Translations under genes and position numbers: made by a program
Part shown: one piece after another, positions 61,557 to 64,000 of the stretch
Layout of the letters: each line of letters starts with the position of its first letter
Position numbering within the stretch: the first letter of the stretch is position 1
The notes under the pieces: generated by a model
The model's database searches: none
What the model was told of the DNA's origin: nothing
What the model saw: only the letters and a program-made list of their open reading frames with translations
NCBI GenBank assembly: GCA_022496785.1
Contig: SNAP01000002.1
Coordinates: 124,001-188,000, forward strand
DNA: 64,000 bases
Direction: 5' to 3'
Origin: Marinilabiliaceae bacterium JC040
Lineage (GTDB): Bacteria; Bacteroidota; Bacteroidia; Bacteroidales; Marinifilaceae

Positions 61557-62432
61557 CTAATCAACAACAGTAAGTTCACAAGTATAAGTCTTATCATTAT
61601 CATCCTCACTTGTAATAATTATATCCGCTTTACCTTTAGCTAAAGCTACAACTTTACCATCTTGGTCAACTTTAGCAACCTTAGTATTTGAAGATTTCCA
61701 AATAACCTTCTTATTAGTAGCATATCGTGGAGTAACAATAGCCCTTAAAGTTTCACTCTCACCAATCTTCAATTCAAGACAATCTTTGGTAATATATACC
61801 TTTCTAACGTGATAAACTTCAATAACCTCAATCTTCGCTTTTGCAGAAAAATTACCATTAACTGTTGTAACTGTAACTTCTGCAACACCTGGAGCAATAC
61901 CTGTCACCAAACCAGAATCTTCTACAGTAAGAATATTTTCATCTGAGCTCTTAAATTTAACTTCTCTTTGAGTTGTATTTTCAGGAGTAAAAAGCAAAGG
62001 CATTCTCTCAACCTTTCCAACTTCCAATACTGGTTTACCCTCAGGAAAAGCAATACCAGAAATAGGAATCACCCTTTTCTTTACAAGCAATTTACATTCG
62101 GCCTTTAAACCATTACTAGTTTCAACGCTAATAACACACTCCCCTATGGCCTTTGCAGATACTCCACCCATAGGACATACACTTGCTATTTTAGGATCAG
62201 ATACCTTCCACTCAACATCCTTATTTGTTGTATTCTCTGGAAGAATTGTATAAGATAATTTTTCCTTATAACCAGGATTCAATTCAAGAACATCCTTACT
62301 AAACTTAATAGATTTTGCCTCAATAATAATAGGTTCTTTTGGTTTATTATCCGATTTCAAATCATCATCTTTCTTGCTACAAGAACATAGTGCCAATATT
62401 GCACACAGATAAATTACTAACTTTTTATTCAT
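61557..62432 (-). CDS. Lipoprotein of three BIG2 repeats
   Basis: This 291-residue lipoprotein has a lipobox near C18 (LALCSC-SKK) and three BIG2 repeats at about 40-122, 125-206 and 210-291. The motifs are well preserved (ILPENTTNKDVEWK, FTPENTTQREVKFK, VTPRYATNKKVIWK). It shares its architecture with the next gene downstream, so the pair looks like an old duplication with change in repeat number. The -7 element TATATTTG (62453-62460) lies 21 nt before the ATG. Confidence 0.86.
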   Translation of the reverse strand: MNKKLVIYLCAILALCSCSKKDDDLKSDNKPKEPIIIEAKSIKFSKDVLELNPGYKEKLSYTILPENTTNKDVEWKVSDPKIASVCPMGGVSAKAIGECVISVETSNGLKAECKLLVKKRVIPISGIAFPEGKPVLEVGKVERMPLLFTPENTTQREVKFKSSDENILTVEDSGLVTGIAPGVAEVTVTTVNGNFSAKAKIEVIEVYHVRKVYITKDCLELKIGESETLRAIVTPRYATNKKVIWKSSNTKVAKVDQDGKVVALAKGKADIIITSEDDNDKTYTCELTVVD

Positions 62433-62452
62433 TTTTAATATTTTAGTTTGTG

Positions 62453-62460
62453 CAAATATA
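62453..62460 (-). promoter_or_regulatory. -7 promoter element (TATATTTG) of the three-repeat BIG2 lipoprotein
   Basis: Exact TAnnTTTG match on the minus strand just upstream of the ATG at 62432. Confidence 0.5.
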
Positions 62461-62625
62461 TCTGCAATATAAGATATTATGAATAACTATTAATTAGTAT
62501 TATTTCTCATTGTTTAACTAATAATTGCCACTTTCCTCTACCTATCTATTTGATTTTGAAAGATAGAACTAAATCGTTTTGTTAATCTTGTTTCGTTTTT
62601 ACTAAAACTCTTATTTTAAATGTTA

Positions 62626-63852
62626 TTATAAATTAGATTCACCCCATAACTTTTCTGCTGACAAGTGAATATTAGACGGAAATCCCTTCATTGCACTTAG
62701 TTCGTCTTTAGAAAAACTATACTCCTTAATCAACTTTTCACCACTATTATGAATAACTGTTACTTTCAATGTATATTGATCATAGCTAATATAAGACACA
62801 TTAGGATCTGGAAAAATAAAATTAGGCTGACTAAAAACCGAATGTTTGCTCGACCGAATAACTTTATTACCACCAAATAGTTCAAAAAGTAATTCTTCTG
62901 ATTCATACCCAAAAAATTCAACAAGATTAGTGATTGATATAACAACCTTTGGAGATGCAAAACTCAAATGCTCCATAGCATCCTCGTTTGGTTGAAATAT
63001 CAAGCTTATAACTTCATAAAGTTTTGGATCTCTATTTTTTAAATCCTTCTGTTTAGCGAAGATATCATTTTGTACATTTGGGTATGGTTGCCAATTAAAC
63101 CAAACCTCTGTTCCTTCAGCTAAATACTCTTTATAATCTTCATTTATATAATTATTAAGCTTTGTACCGTCAGGAGCATAACCAGCATCCCAAATTTTTA
63201 GACTCTGTGCATTTTGATAGGCTTCTTTCAATTTGGCTGTAAAACCTGGTATAAGTGCATCTGCAGCCATTGCATGAATACAGTGCATAATTTCATGGGG
63301 TAGAGTATTTCCTCTTTTCCCTCTTCCATAATCTTCACTGAACAGATTCTCATCACACTCTTTAACTTCAGTAACTCCCATTGTCATTACAGGGTTCTCT
63401 CCTGGTACCGCTCCATATCCACTAACAGCATCAAACATCTTAAATTCTGGAACTTGACTTGTCAACTTTCCATTATCAGGATAGATAGAAATTCTCATCA
63501 TGTTTTGAAATAATAAGTTACGAACTTCTACCGCTATTTCAGGTCTTAAATTATCATCAGAAAGCATATCAACAACAAGTTCTGCAGCATTTTTTAGATA
63601 TATATCTTCTACTTCATTAGGACCTACAATTGGTATTCCCCAAGCTGTTGTGTACTTAGCGTAGTAACCTGGATCCATATTGTATTTTAAAATCATATCA
63701 GCAGGGATCTCCTTCACCACAAAATCTTTTGAAACTATACCCTCTGGACTTATTGGAGCTTCACCTCCTTGTTTAGAAGGATAAATTAATTCATTATCAC
63801 AGGAAATCAACAATGTAAATAAAGAAATAAGTACTAATAATTTTGACCTCAT
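62626..63852 (-). CDS. Lipoprotein with HEXXH metallopeptidase motif
   Basis: This 408-residue lipoprotein has a lipobox at C18 (TLLISC-DNE). A zinc-binding motif HEIMH lies at 186-190, followed about 55 residues later by EYLAEGTEVWF, whose first or second Glu could be the third zinc ligand. This H-E-x-x-H ... E-Y-x-A-E arrangement is that of lethal-factor-type gluzincins and of the putative zinc peptidases found beside SusD-like proteins in Bacteroidota. It may process a surface protein or host protein. The gene follows the final codons of a barrel-like protein by 60 nt with no promoter between, so the two are probably co-transcribed. Confidence 0.82.
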   Translation of the reverse strand: MRSKLLVLISLFTLLISCDNELIYPSKQGGEAPISPEGIVSKDFVVKEIPADMILKYNMDPGYYAKYTTAWGIPIVGPNEVEDIYLKNAAELVVDMLSDDNLRPEIAVEVRNLLFQNMMRISIYPDNGKLTSQVPEFKMFDAVSGYGAVPGENPVMTMGVTEVKECDENLFSEDYGRGKRGNTLPHEIMHCIHAMAADALIPGFTAKLKEAYQNAQSLKIWDAGYAPDGTKLNNYINEDYKEYLAEGTEVWFNWQPYPNVQNDIFAKQKDLKNRDPKLYEVISLIFQPNEDAMEHLSFASPKVVISITNLVEFFGYESEELLFELFGGNKVIRSSKHSVFSQPNFIFPDPNVSYISYDQYTLKVTVIHNSGEKLIKEYSFSKDELSAMKGFPSNIHLSAEKLWGESNL

Positions 63853-63912
63853 ATTTGTTTTTTTTGATATTTATAAATTGAATATTCTTACTTAGGAAAC
63901 AAGTTTTATGCT

Positions 63913-64000
63913 CTATTTTTGATTTTTACAGATATCAAATGTCAATCCCAAAGAGATTCCAAACTTCTGAAAAGAAGGAACCGAACTAGAAAAATTCATA
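63913..64000 (-). CDS. C-terminal end of a probable outer-membrane barrel protein (cut by window edge)
   Basis: On the minus strand an open frame enters at the window end and stops at TAG (63913-63915). The visible residues, about 28, include the strand KFGISLGLTFDIC, the alternating pattern of a final beta-barrel strand. An ATG at 63999 is likely internal. The partner of the HEXXH lipoprotein may be a porin or a surface-export protein; too little is visible to name the family. Confidence 0.5.
   Translation of the reverse strand, partial: MNFSSSVPSFQKFGISLGLTFDICKNQK

Noticed and set aside
1-64000. CRISPR arrays, tRNA or rRNA genes, insertion sequences
   Set aside because: Reading both strands showed no regularly spaced repeats, no tRNA T-loop/acceptor pattern, and no transposase or recombinase frames.

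Overview
The window is AT-rich DNA from a member of the Bacteroidota, most likely order Bacteroidales. The grounds are: at least twelve gene starts preceded by the Bacteroidota -7 element TAnnTTTG, hardly any Shine-Dalgarno sequences, many Bacteroidota-type surface lipoproteins (BIG2, FISUMP), a DUF4835/PorD-like gene beside recN, the long Bacteroidota form of NusB, and PPi/ATP-type pyruvate phosphate dikinase. I cannot name the genus. I saw no rRNA, tRNA, CRISPR array, insertion sequence or origin.

Layout. 1-2.3 kb: the end of a FadL/OmpP1-type outer-membrane protein and a membrane-anchored lytic transglycosylase. 2.4-5.7 kb: two surface lipoproteins (BIG2 with an unassigned domain; fibronectin-like repeats with FISUMP). 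6.0-8.4 kb: a nitrosative-stress pair, hybrid cluster protein and a divergent Crp/Fnr regulator, with a perfect 14-bp palindrome about 40 bp upstream of the inferred hcp start site.

8.5-29.9 kb: the main feature, 22 genes on the minus strand with no internal gap above 18 nt, read as one aryl-polyene/flexirubin-type biosynthetic operon. An MIO-dependent ammonia-lyase makes an aryl-acrylate starter and a PaaK-like ligase activates it. Two acyl carrier proteins, three complete ketosynthases, a Cys-less KS partner, a truncated KS-like protein, a FabG reductase and two hotdog dehydratase-like subunits extend it to a polyene. Two CrtI-like flavoproteins, a B12-binding radical SAM enzyme, a thioesterase, an LpxL-type and a PlsC-type acyltransferase and a GT2 would tailor it and attach it to lipid. 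An MMPL exporter (fused to the PlsC domain), a LolA-like carrier, a lipoprotein and a small DMT-type membrane protein would move it to the outer membrane. There are no dialkylresorcinol genes (darA/darB), so the product is more likely an aryl-polyene lipid than a true flexirubin.

30-37.4 kb: housekeeping genes (mnmA, a second FadL-type porin, a DEAD-box helicase, ppdK). 37.5-44.1 kb: a heavy-metal RND efflux operon with a very His-rich fusion protein. 44.2-47.9 kb: recN, a DUF4835/PorD-like gene, and divergent nusB. 48.0-55.8 kb: a second, Cus-type (copper/silver) RND operon that begins with a cysteine-cluster secreted protein and a stand-alone DUF3347 protein.

55.9-57.8 kb: a two-gene Septu-type anti-phage system (PtuA ATPase, PtuB HNH nuclease). 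58.2-64 kb: a 5'(3')-deoxyribonucleotidase, then a block of lipoproteins: an alpha/beta hydrolase, two BIG2-repeat proteins, and an HEXXH metallopeptidase-like protein that follows the last codons of a probable outer-membrane barrel protein cut by the window edge.
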